Source: a bacterium
Lineage (GTDB): Bacteria > SZUA-79 > Acidulodesulfobacterales > Acidulodesulfobacteraceae
Direction of reading: 5' to 3'
Assembly: GCA_021821565.1 (NCBI GenBank)
Contig: JAKACI010000106.1
Location: forward strand, 1 to 5,779
DNA: 5,779 nt
Positions 1 to 5,240 of this stretch are shown piece by piece (the stretch's first letter is position 1; every line of letters starts with the position of its first letter). Below the pieces are notes generated by a model. That model worked only from the letters and a program-made list of their open reading frames with translations, did no database searches and had not been told where the DNA came from. The translations under genes were made by a program, and so were the position numbers.

Positions 1-201
1 ATTAGCCGCAATTTACACGGCGGAGAAGAAAACTCCATAAAAATTCCGTTTAATATGCATCTTGAAGATGCCGAAAATTTAATTATATTAAAAACTCTTT
101 TAAAAAATTCAAACGATAAAGTAAAAACCTCAAAAGCTTTAAATATAGGGCTTAAAACGTTGTATAGAAAATTAGAAACTATTAAAAATTTAAAACCTTA
201 A
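1..201 (+). CDS. C-terminal end of a sigma-54-dependent (NtrC-class) response regulator, partial
   Basis: The first reading frame is open from base 1 to a TAA at 199-201 and gives 66 residues, the tail of a longer protein that begins outside the window. Residues about 21-60 read as a Fis-type helix-turn-helix: LEDAENLIILKTLL, then a turn, then KALNIGLKTLYRKLE. This matches the usual NtrC/AtoC/ZraR C-terminus, where a helix beginning with Leu-Glu-x-Ala-Glu precedes a recognition helix ending in Thr-Leu-Tyr-Arg-Lys-Leu. In that family this domain binds enhancer-like upstream sites, while an AAA+ domain drives sigma-54 RNA polymerase. Neither the AAA+ domain nor a receiver domain is visible, so whether it is a true two-component regulator is inferred. 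The roughly 20 residues before the helix look like the usual linker. It converges on the TPR gene with a 4-bp overlap and no terminator between them. Confidence 0.85.
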   Translation: MSRNLHGGEENSIKIPFNMHLEDAENLIILKTLLKNSNDKVKTSKALNIGLKTLYRKLETIKNLKP

Positions 202-1817
202 TTATCTTTTATTGTATTCTTTAATTTTTTTAAATATTTTAATGTCTTATTAGATTTTTTAATTTTTTCAGATAATTTTAAATATTTTTTAGCTTTCACA
301 TAATTTTTCAGCATTAAATAATCAATTCCAGTATGTCTTAATACGACGCTTGAATTTTTTAATTGTTTTAATGCGCGTTTAAAATAAAGCAAAGCTTTTT
401 TGTATTCTTTAAGCCTTAAATAAACAAATCCCATACTGTCCATAATATAAGGAGAATCAGGTTTAATAGACAGAGCTTTTTTGATCAATTTTTTAGCTTT
501 AATTATATTTTTCTTATGAGTTGCAAGGTAGTATCCTTTAAAATTTAATGCATTGGCACTTATCGGATTAATTGCCAATATTCTGTTCATTATTTTTATC
601 GATTTTTTGTCATTATGTAAAAAATGATAATCGGAACCTAATTGATAAAGTAATGCAGTATTTTTAGGAAAATACATCAATCCTTTATTTAGAATATTTT
701 TAGCTTTTTTATACTGTTTGATTTCTACTAATGAAATTGCGGAAAAATAATATACTTTTAAATTTTTTTCTAATTTTTTATTGCGTATTAGTTTATCAAT
801 GATATAGTTAATTTTTGTATTATATTTATGGTTTTTCGCTTTATTATTAAGAGCCAAATATATTTCAATTTCCTGAAATCTTGAATCTACATAATGCTGA
901 CCGTGTTTAACCATTGAAAGATACTTAATGCTTTCGGGATAATTATTTTGAAAATAATAAGAGGCTCCGATGAAGAAATATGTATTATTTCTAAGATTAA
1001 TTTTTCCGATAGAAATTAAGTGCAGTAATTTAAAAAAATATTTTCTGCTTAATTTATAATTTTTAACGGCATAATTTATAAGACCGGATTGATATAACGC
1101 AAAATTGCTATGCGGATTATATTTTAAATATTTTTTAAGAATTTTTAAGGATAGTTTTTCTTCACCTGTTACCGTGTAAATTGCGGCTAATTGAAAGTAG
1201 CTTTCTTTAAAATAAGGATTTAATTTAATTACCCCCCTTAAATTTTTTATTGCTTTCGCGGGTTTATTTTCCTCAATATAAATCTTTGATAATTCATAAT
1301 AAGAGTCTATATCGTCAGGATAATATAATTTAAGCAGATTTAAATAATATAAAGCTGCCGTAAATTTTTTTTGAAATTTATAAATACCTGCAATGAGCAA
1401 TAATGCATGCCTATTAGACGGGTCTTTTTTTAAAATAAAATTTAAAGTATCTAAAGATTTTTTAATTTTATTTTCGCTTAGATATATTTTAGTTTTTAAA
1501 ATATAGTAATTGTTCTTATTTTTTTTATGACTGATTTTAATTGTTTTATTAATGTAATATTCCGCTTTTTTAAAATTTTTATTTTTTAAGTATAATTTTG
1601 CAAGATAATAATATCCGATAGGGCTGTCAGATTTTTTTAATATATTCTTAGAGGATTCTAAAGATTTATTGTAATTTCCGTAATTTTCATAAATAAAGCC
1701 TTTAATTGTTTTTTGGATATCCGATGACCTGTAAGCAAATGAAGATGATGCAGAAGTTAATAAAAAAAACACCGATAATGTGTTAATAAATAATATTAAT
1801 ATAAAAAATGACCGCAC
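198..1817 (-). CDS. Exported tetratricopeptide-repeat protein
   Basis: The protein has 539 residues from the GTG chosen here. Residues 1-28 form a convincing Sec signal peptide: VRS, then a hydrophobic stretch (FFILILF...VFFLL), then a small-residue c-region ending SSSFA before Tyr29, so the mature protein should be in the periplasm or envelope. From about residue 40 to the end it is a run of roughly a dozen TPR-like helical pairs (e.g. YYYLAKLYLKNKNFKKAEYY, ALYQSGLINYAVKNYKLSRK). The best three are C-terminal, with the ALNFKGYYLA, DSMGFVYLRLKEYKKAL and HTGIDYLMLKNYVKAKKYL patterns common in bacterial exported TPR proteins. TPRs form a protein-binding superhelix; no catalytic domain is seen, and the partner is unknown. 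It is very Lys/Asn/Ile-rich, as expected from the base composition. The frame stays open upstream to a GTG at 1916, but that extension overlaps tlyA by 73 bp and would put about 33 non-signal-like residues before the hydrophobic segment. It is therefore disfavoured. The gene lies 26 bp downstream of tlyA and is probably co-transcribed with it. Confidence 0.85.
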   Translation of the reverse strand: MRSFFILILFINTLSVFFLLTSASSSFAYRSSDIQKTIKGFIYENYGNYNKSLESSKNILKKSDSPIGYYYLAKLYLKNKNFKKAEYYINKTIKISHKKNKNNYYILKTKIYLSENKIKKSLDTLNFILKKDPSNRHALLLIAGIYKFQKKFTAALYYLNLLKLYYPDDIDSYYELSKIYIEENKPAKAIKNLRGVIKLNPYFKESYFQLAAIYTVTGEEKLSLKILKKYLKYNPHSNFALYQSGLINYAVKNYKLSRKYFFKLLHLISIGKINLRNNTYFFIGASYYFQNNYPESIKYLSMVKHGQHYVDSRFQEIEIYLALNNKAKNHKYNTKINYIIDKLIRNKKLEKNLKVYYFSAISLVEIKQYKKAKNILNKGLMYFPKNTALLYQLGSDYHFLHNDKKSIKIMNRILAINPISANALNFKGYYLATHKKNIIKAKKLIKKALSIKPDSPYIMDSMGFVYLRLKEYKKALLYFKRALKQLKNSSVVLRHTGIDYLMLKNYVKAKKYLKLSEKIKKSNKTLKYLKKLKNTIKDN

Positions 1818-1843
1818 AAATTGTGTTATTATTAATCCTGTGT

Positions 1844-2602
1844 TTATGCCGCAGTCTTTAGAAGCTTTACAAGATGGACAAAAAACTCCGTATTTCCTTT
1901 TTTCCCTTTTATGCACGATTTTTTGACTCCCAAACTTATAAGATTTATTGTTTTTGAAAATTTGATTATATCGGATATTATATTTTCATAAATCTTTTCA
2001 TCTTTAACGATACCTTTTTTGAGGAATTTTTTGCTGCCAGTTTCAAATTGCGGTTTTATTAAGGCAAGTATTAGACCGTCGTCTTTTAAAAATTTTACCG
2101 CATACGGAAGTACTTTTTTTAACGGTATAAAAGATGCGTCAATTACGCAAATATCTACTTTTTCTTTTATTTTATCAAATCCGAGATCTTTAATATTAGT
2201 TTTTTCATAATTTATTACTTTTTCATTATTTCTTAAATTATAATCTAACTGTCCATAGCCTACATCCACGCAATAGACTAATTCGCATCCTTCTTTTAGC
2301 AGACAGTCTGTAAATCCGCCCGTAGAAGCTCCGACATCTAAAGCTTTACAGCCTTTAACGTTTATGTTAAAGTCATTCAATGCATTTTTTAGTTTTATGC
2401 CGCCTCTTGATACATATGGATTAGCGGATTTAATAATATTAATGTCACTTTCAACATTTACTAATGTACCGGGTTTAGAACATATTTTTCCGTTTACCGT
2501 CACTTTGCATTCAATTATTAAAGACGATGCCTTACTTCGAGTTAATGTCTGCTCCGCTATGATTTTTTCAGACAGCAGAATATCTAATCGTAATTTTTTC
2601 AC
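1844..2602 (-). CDS. tlyA: TlyA family 16S/23S rRNA 2'-O-methyltransferase (haemolysin A-like)
   Basis: The protein has 252 residues, close to the usual 240-270. Residues 1-60 are an S4 RNA-binding domain (RLDILLSEK...TRSKASSLI...VTVNGKICSKPG). They are followed by the linker signature PYVSRGGIKL (62-71) and an FtsJ/RrmJ-type methyltransferase. SAM motif I is ALDVGASTGGFTDCLL (87-102); further motifs are VDVGYGQL (112-119), DASFIPL (155-161), LIKPQFETG (181-189) and GNTEFF (236-241). The family's catalytic tetrad K-D-K-E can be placed at Lys70, Asp155, Lys183 and Glu239. TlyA enzymes methylate the ribose of C1920 in 23S rRNA, and the longer type also C1409 in 16S; the sequence alone does not tell me which type this is. 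The 'haemolysin' name is historical. The start is GTG at 2602, which gives the expected short N-terminus. Its only ribosome-binding hint is GAAG, in the loop of a hairpin overlapping the start. Finding tlyA just downstream of dxs is a recurrent arrangement in bacteria. Confidence 0.93.
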   Translation of the reverse strand: MKKLRLDILLSEKIIAEQTLTRSKASSLIIECKVTVNGKICSKPGTLVNVESDINIIKSANPYVSRGGIKLKNALNDFNINVKGCKALDVGASTGGFTDCLLKEGCELVYCVDVGYGQLDYNLRNNEKVINYEKTNIKDLGFDKIKEKVDICVIDASFIPLKKVLPYAVKFLKDDGLILALIKPQFETGSKKFLKKGIVKDEKIYENIISDIIKFSKTINLISLGVKKSCIKGKKGNTEFFVHLVKLLKTAA

Positions 2603-2628
2603 TTTATTTTATCTTCATAAAAATAAAG
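2602..2628 (-). promoter_or_regulatory. AT-rich hairpin over the tlyA start codon
   Basis: On the plus strand CTTTATTTTAT (2602-2612) is followed by a CTTC loop (2613-2616) and ATAAAAATAAAG (2617-2628). The arms are perfect complements over 11 pairs with one extra A on the right. In the tlyA transcript this reads as a stem with loop GAAG, and its 3' arm ends on the G of the GUG start. The loop also contains the only Shine-Dalgarno-like bases. The stem is almost all A-U, so its stability is doubtful. A role in limiting or tuning initiation is inference only. Confidence 0.35.
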
Positions 2629-2649
2629 CAAGTAAATAAAAATTTTAAG

Positions 2650-2663
2650 AAGTAAATTTACTT
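2650..2663. repeat. 14-bp perfect palindrome in the tlyA leader
   Basis: AAGTAAATTTACTT is its own reverse complement. It lies between the tlyA start and the left edge of the inserted element, about 48 bp upstream of the start codon. AAGTAAAT occurs again at 2630-2637. It could be an operator-like site, but AT-only palindromes arise easily in this base composition, so no regulator is proposed. Confidence 0.3.
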
Positions 2664-2708
2664 ATTTTGCTTTAATTTTTTCATATAAACTATCAATGAT
2701 AAGTAACG

Positions 2709-2795
2709 CTGGAATCCCGCTTTCCATCGGAATGACTGTATATAGCGGGTGAAACTATAAATCCTCTCTAAGTCATTTCCGCATAGGCAGGAAAG
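2709..2795. repeat. Central imperfect palindrome of element copy 1
   Basis: The left arm (2709-2737) has the ATCCCGC...GGAATGACT pattern. The right arm begins AGTCATTTCCGC at 2771. The inner arms GGAATGACT and AGTCATTTCC pair except for one extra T. The outer part of the right arm has decayed or been interrupted (GGCAGGAAAG instead of a GGGAATCCAG end), so this copy folds less well than copy 2. The loop between the arms (GTATATAGCGGGTGAAAC onward) is nearly identical in the two copies. Palindromes of this ATTCCCGC/GCGGGAATGAC type are widespread as dispersed repeats in bacteria. Confidence 0.6.
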
Positions 2796-2863
2796 TGAAA
2801 GTTCAGAAGATAGTAAAGATATGACATTTCTGTTCAAGATGCTATAAGCCATATAAACACATA

Positions 2864-2881
2864 CCGTTTAAGGCGGAACGG
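2864..2881. repeat. Small inverted repeat in the copy 1-specific segment
   Basis: CCGTT (2864-2868) and AACGG (2877-2881) are exact inverted repeats around TAAGGCGG. They sit near the right end of the segment found only in copy 1. This is one of the few GC-richer spots in the spacer. It is short, and there is no T-run after it on either strand, so it is not called a terminator. Confidence 0.3.
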
Positions 2882-2992
2882 TCATCCGGAAAATAAATCT
2901 TTATGGAGGAATTAAAGTTTTGTTTTATTATTTTGTTTTATATTGTATAGTTTTATATATTCCCCTATTTTACAATCAACAATTATGAAATA

Positions 2993-4945
2993 TTATAAAT
3001 TGGCAGAATATCTGATATCAATGAATTTATTTTCGGAAAAGAAAAATTCATTGATCATTATTTTAAAACCCTGTTCTGAAAATCCAGATAAAGAAAGCAT
3101 TTCTTTTCTGGAACCATGTTCAATAAAATTATTTCCTAAAGATACTATTTTATATTTAAAATTTAATACATCATTTGATAAATTATCGGATAATAGCGTA
3201 ATAATTTTTGATCCGAATCCTGAAAATTCAACATTTTCTTCAACAGTCATTATTTTTTTCGCATATTTTATTTTATTTATAAGGTTTTCCGATATAGGCG
3301 AAACGAATCTGGCATTAATAAGACCTATGGATTTCATACCGCTGCCGTTCTTATTATCTTTGTTAATTTCGTTTAATATTTTTTCAAACATTGCAGTTTG
3401 TATGCCTATACTTACAATAATATATTCAAAATGAGCAATTAAAGTTTCAAATTCGCCCTCTTGAATTATCGCTATACTGTCAGGCTCAGGCATTTCAAAA
3501 TAGGGTGTTTCGCTTTTAGGGTATCTTATCGCAACGGGTTTATTGTAAGAAATAGAGCTTTTAACCATTCTTATCAGTTCATCCGCGTCTTTAGGGCACA
3601 TTATAATCAAATTAGGAATATAGCCTAAGAAAGATAAATCGAATATCCCCTGATGAGTGGCGCCGTCTTCTCCAGCAATGCCCGCTCTGTCAATGCAAAA
3701 AACCACGGGTAAATTCTGCAGACATACATCGTGAATTATCTGGTCAAGCGACCTTTGAAGAAATGTAGAATAAATAAAGAAAAAAGGTTTGAGTCCGTTT
3801 GCAGCGGCTCCTGCGGAAAATGTAACCGCATGTTCTTCCTGTATTCCGACGTCAAAAAATCTGTCAGGTAATAATTTAGCAAAATTAGAAAGACCAGTTC
3901 CCTCAGTCATAGCAGCAGTTATTGCGATAATATTTTTATCGTCTTTAGCTAATTTAATAAGAAAATTACTGGCAATTTCTCCCAATGTAATATTACCCGT
4001 TTTTTTAAGCATTATACCGGTGTTTTCATCAAAAGCGGAAATACCGTGAAATAATGACGGGTTTTTTTCAGACGGTTTATAGCCCTTGCCTTTTTGAGTA
4101 ATTATATGAAGTAAAATAGGTTTTTTTATTTTTTTAATGTTCTCGAACGTACTCGTCAGATATTCAATATTATGCCCATCTATAGGTCCTATATAAGTAA
4201 AACCGAGTTCTTCAAATATTATGCCGGGACCTATCATATTTTTGAATAGTTCTTCCATTTTAGAAGCTAATTTTGCAAATTGAAGACCTAATAAAGGTAT
4301 AGATTTTAAAAATTTTTCAGTTTCATTTCTTAATTTTATATAAATATCGCCGGTTAGAATTTTATTTAGATAATTTGAAAAAGCACCTACACTTTTTGAT
4401 ATTGACATTTCATTATCGTTAAGAATTACTATGATATCTTTTTTCATTGCGCCCGCGTGATTGAGACCTTCTAATGCAAGCCCGTTAGAAATAGAAGCAT
4501 CTCCTATTACGGCAATGATTCTTCCATCGTTGTTGTGGTTTTTCTTTATTATATCGTCTGCAACAGCCATTCCTAAGGCTGCGGATATAGAAGTTCCTGC
4601 ATGTCCGGTTCCAAAAAAATCATATTTGCTTTCGTTTATAGACGGAAAACCAGATAATCCTCCTAATTTTCTAATTGAATTAAATTTATCGCGTCTTCCT
4701 GTAAGAAGCTTGTACGCATAGGATTGATGACCTACATCCCAGATAATTTTGTCGTTTTTTTCAATATCAAACGACTTTAACATCGAAATAGTTAATTCAA
4801 CGACGCCTAAACTTGAAGCAAGATGCCCCCCGTTTTTTGAGCATACCGAAATAATTTTTTTACGGAGTTCTTTTGCCAATAAATTAAGCTCTTCCGAGTT
4901 TATTTTTTTTATATCTTTAACGTCGTTTATATTATCTAGTATCAT
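2993..4945 (-). CDS. dxs: 1-deoxy-D-xylulose-5-phosphate synthase
   Basis: The protein has 650 residues (E. coli Dxs has 620). It joins pyruvate and glyceraldehyde 3-phosphate, with loss of CO2, to 1-deoxyxylulose 5-phosphate; this is the thiamine-diphosphate-dependent entry step of the MEP isoprenoid pathway, in the cytosol. The N-terminal half shows GGHLASSLGVVELT (39-52), WDVGHQSYAYKLLTGRRDKF (69-88), GHAGTSISAALGMA (114-127) and the ThDP/Mg motif from GDAS (148-151) to LNDNEMSIS (175-183), then FEELGFTYIGPIDGH. The middle pyrimidine-binding domain has IQEEHAVTFSAGAA, with Glu370-Glu371 matching the catalytic Glu region, and DRAGIAGEDGATHQGIFDLS. YPKSETP and a transketolase-type C-terminal domain follow. 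The motif's usual third Gly is Ala (GDA), with Asp149 and Asn176 kept. About a dozen residues extend past the usual end. The ATG at 4945 gives the expected N-terminus; no Shine-Dalgarno sequence is evident upstream. It lies in the ispA-dxs-tlyA set, with inserted elements on both sides. Confidence 0.97.
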   Translation of the reverse strand: MILDNINDVKDIKKINSEELNLLAKELRKKIISVCSKNGGHLASSLGVVELTISMLKSFDIEKNDKIIWDVGHQSYAYKLLTGRRDKFNSIRKLGGLSGFPSINESKYDFFGTGHAGTSISAALGMAVADDIIKKNHNNDGRIIAVIGDASISNGLALEGLNHAGAMKKDIIVILNDNEMSISKSVGAFSNYLNKILTGDIYIKLRNETEKFLKSIPLLGLQFAKLASKMEELFKNMIGPGIIFEELGFTYIGPIDGHNIEYLTSTFENIKKIKKPILLHIITQKGKGYKPSEKNPSLFHGISAFDENTGIMLKKTGNITLGEIASNFLIKLAKDDKNIIAITAAMTEGTGLSNFAKLLPDRFFDVGIQEEHAVTFSAGAAANGLKPFFFIYSTFLQRSLDQIIHDVCLQNLPVVFCIDRAGIAGEDGATHQGIFDLSFLGYIPNLIIMCPKDADELIRMVKSSISYNKPVAIRYPKSETPYFEMPEPDSIAIIQEGEFETLIAHFEYIIVSIGIQTAMFEKILNEINKDNKNGSGMKSIGLINARFVSPISENLINKIKYAKKIMTVEENVEFSGFGSKIITLLSDNLSNDVLNFKYKIVSLGNNFIEHGSRKEMLSLSGFSEQGFKIMINEFFFSENKFIDIRYSANL

Positions 4946-4986
4946 TATTTTATTTTTATAACCGAAGCAGTGTTATGTGTTTATAT

Positions 4987-5153
4987 CTTTAATCTTACAT
5001 AGAAACTATCAATGATATTTTAATGATAAGCAATACTAGATTCCTGCTTTCCTTTGGAATGACTGCATATCGCGGGTGAAACTGCAAATCCTCTCTAAGT
5101 CATTTCCGCAATGGCGGGAATCCAGAAAATAAATTTCCATGGAAGAATTAAAG
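4987..5153 (-). mobile_element. MITE-like element, copy 2 (ispA-dxs spacer, short form)
   Basis: This 167-bp non-coding element lies in the 295-bp ispA-dxs space. Its left end CTTTAATCTTACATAGAAA and the reverse complement of its right end, CTTTAATTCTTCCATGGAAA, match at 17 of 19 aligned positions with one gap, which is a clear terminal inverted repeat. The flanking 5 bp are TATAT on both sides (4982-4986 and 5154-5158), a probable target-site duplication, though the local sequence is low-complexity. It is collinear with copy 1 in the same orientation and lacks that copy's 91-bp segment. No transposase or plausible peptide is encoded. It sits 41 bp upstream of the dxs start. The remaining spacer is short: 4946-4981 is the dxs leader with no evident Shine-Dalgarno sequence, and 5159-5240 is T-rich low-complexity DNA after ispA. 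Confidence 0.68.
5036..5125. repeat. Central imperfect palindrome of element copy 2
   Basis: The left arm (5036-5064) begins CTAGATTCCTGC and ends GGAATGACT. The right arm (5098-5125) begins AGTCATTTCCGC and ends GGGAATCCAG. The arms pair well at both ends (10 of 12 outer and 8 of 9 inner positions) with a looser middle, around a loop of 33 bases. In the operon transcript this would form a long imperfect hairpin between ispA and dxs. This copy keeps the more complete palindrome of the two. Confidence 0.65.
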
Positions 5154-5177
5154 TATATATTTGTTATTTATTTTGTT

Positions 5178-5197
5178 ATTTTATTTTATTTTATTTT
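5178..5197. repeat. (ATTTT)4 microsatellite in the ispA-dxs spacer
   Basis: There are four exact ATTTT units, preceded and followed by degenerate TTATT/TTTTG units. The tract lies between the ispA stop and element copy 2. On the transcribed strand it is an A-rich run, so it does not act as a U-tract terminator for ispA. A similar TTTTG/TTTTA-rich tract borders copy 1 (2918-2942). Confidence 0.5.
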
Positions 5198-5240
5198 GTT
5201 TATATATGTTATTATTTATATTATATATTCACGAAAATTT

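Larger units (their letters stand above)
2670..2917 (-). mobile_element. MITE-like element, copy 1 (dxs-tlyA spacer, long form)
   Basis: This 248-bp non-coding element fills most of the 390-bp dxs-tlyA space. It starts CTTTAATTTTTTCATATAAA and, read from its other end, starts CTTTAATTCCTCCATAA, so its ends are imperfect terminal inverted repeats of about 20 bp. The 5 bp just outside are TTTTG on both sides (2665-2669 and 2918-2922), consistent with a target-site duplication. It aligns along its length with the element at 4987-5153, sharing the AAACTATCAATGAT block, the GGAATGACT/AGTCATTTCC core and the GAAAATAAAT block. It also carries about 91 bp (roughly 2794-2885) absent from that copy, and lacks about 11 bp near 2700 that the other has. 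No transposase is encoded, so movement would need a helper in trans. The strand given is arbitrary (operon direction). The rest of this spacer, 2918-2992, is AT-rich dxs trailer with no clear terminator. Confidence 0.65.

Noticed and set aside
1818..1916. Cys-rich start (CPSC...C) that a GTG at 1916 would add to the TPR protein, resembling a zinc site
   Set aside because: These codons are the second frame of the conserved tlyA 3' end (GNTEFFVHL), so the cysteines are likely a by-product. The true N-terminus is better placed at the signal peptide.
2658..2852. 64-codon minus-strand frame between dxs and tlyA (starts MAYSILNRN)
   Set aside because: It lies almost wholly inside element copy 1, and its sequence (CGNDLERIYSFTR...) is the translation of the palindromic repeat. 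The matching frame in copy 2 hits a stop after CGNDLERICSFTRDMQSFQRKAGI. It has no ribosome-binding site and no conserved end.
2851..2863. 13-bp match ATATAAACACATA between copy 1 and the reverse strand of 4974-4986 near copy 2
   Set aside because: Matches of this length are expected by chance in two AT-rich stretches of a 5.8-kb window. It falls outside the element in one case and inside it in the other.
2918..2992. Possible terminator after dxs
   Set aside because: No GC-containing stem followed by a T-run is present on the minus strand; only AT-rich sequence is seen.
2943..3434. 163-codon plus-strand frame opposite the 3' end of dxs
   Set aside because: It is the antisense shadow of a strongly conserved dxs coding region; its composition follows the complement of dxs and no family is recognised.
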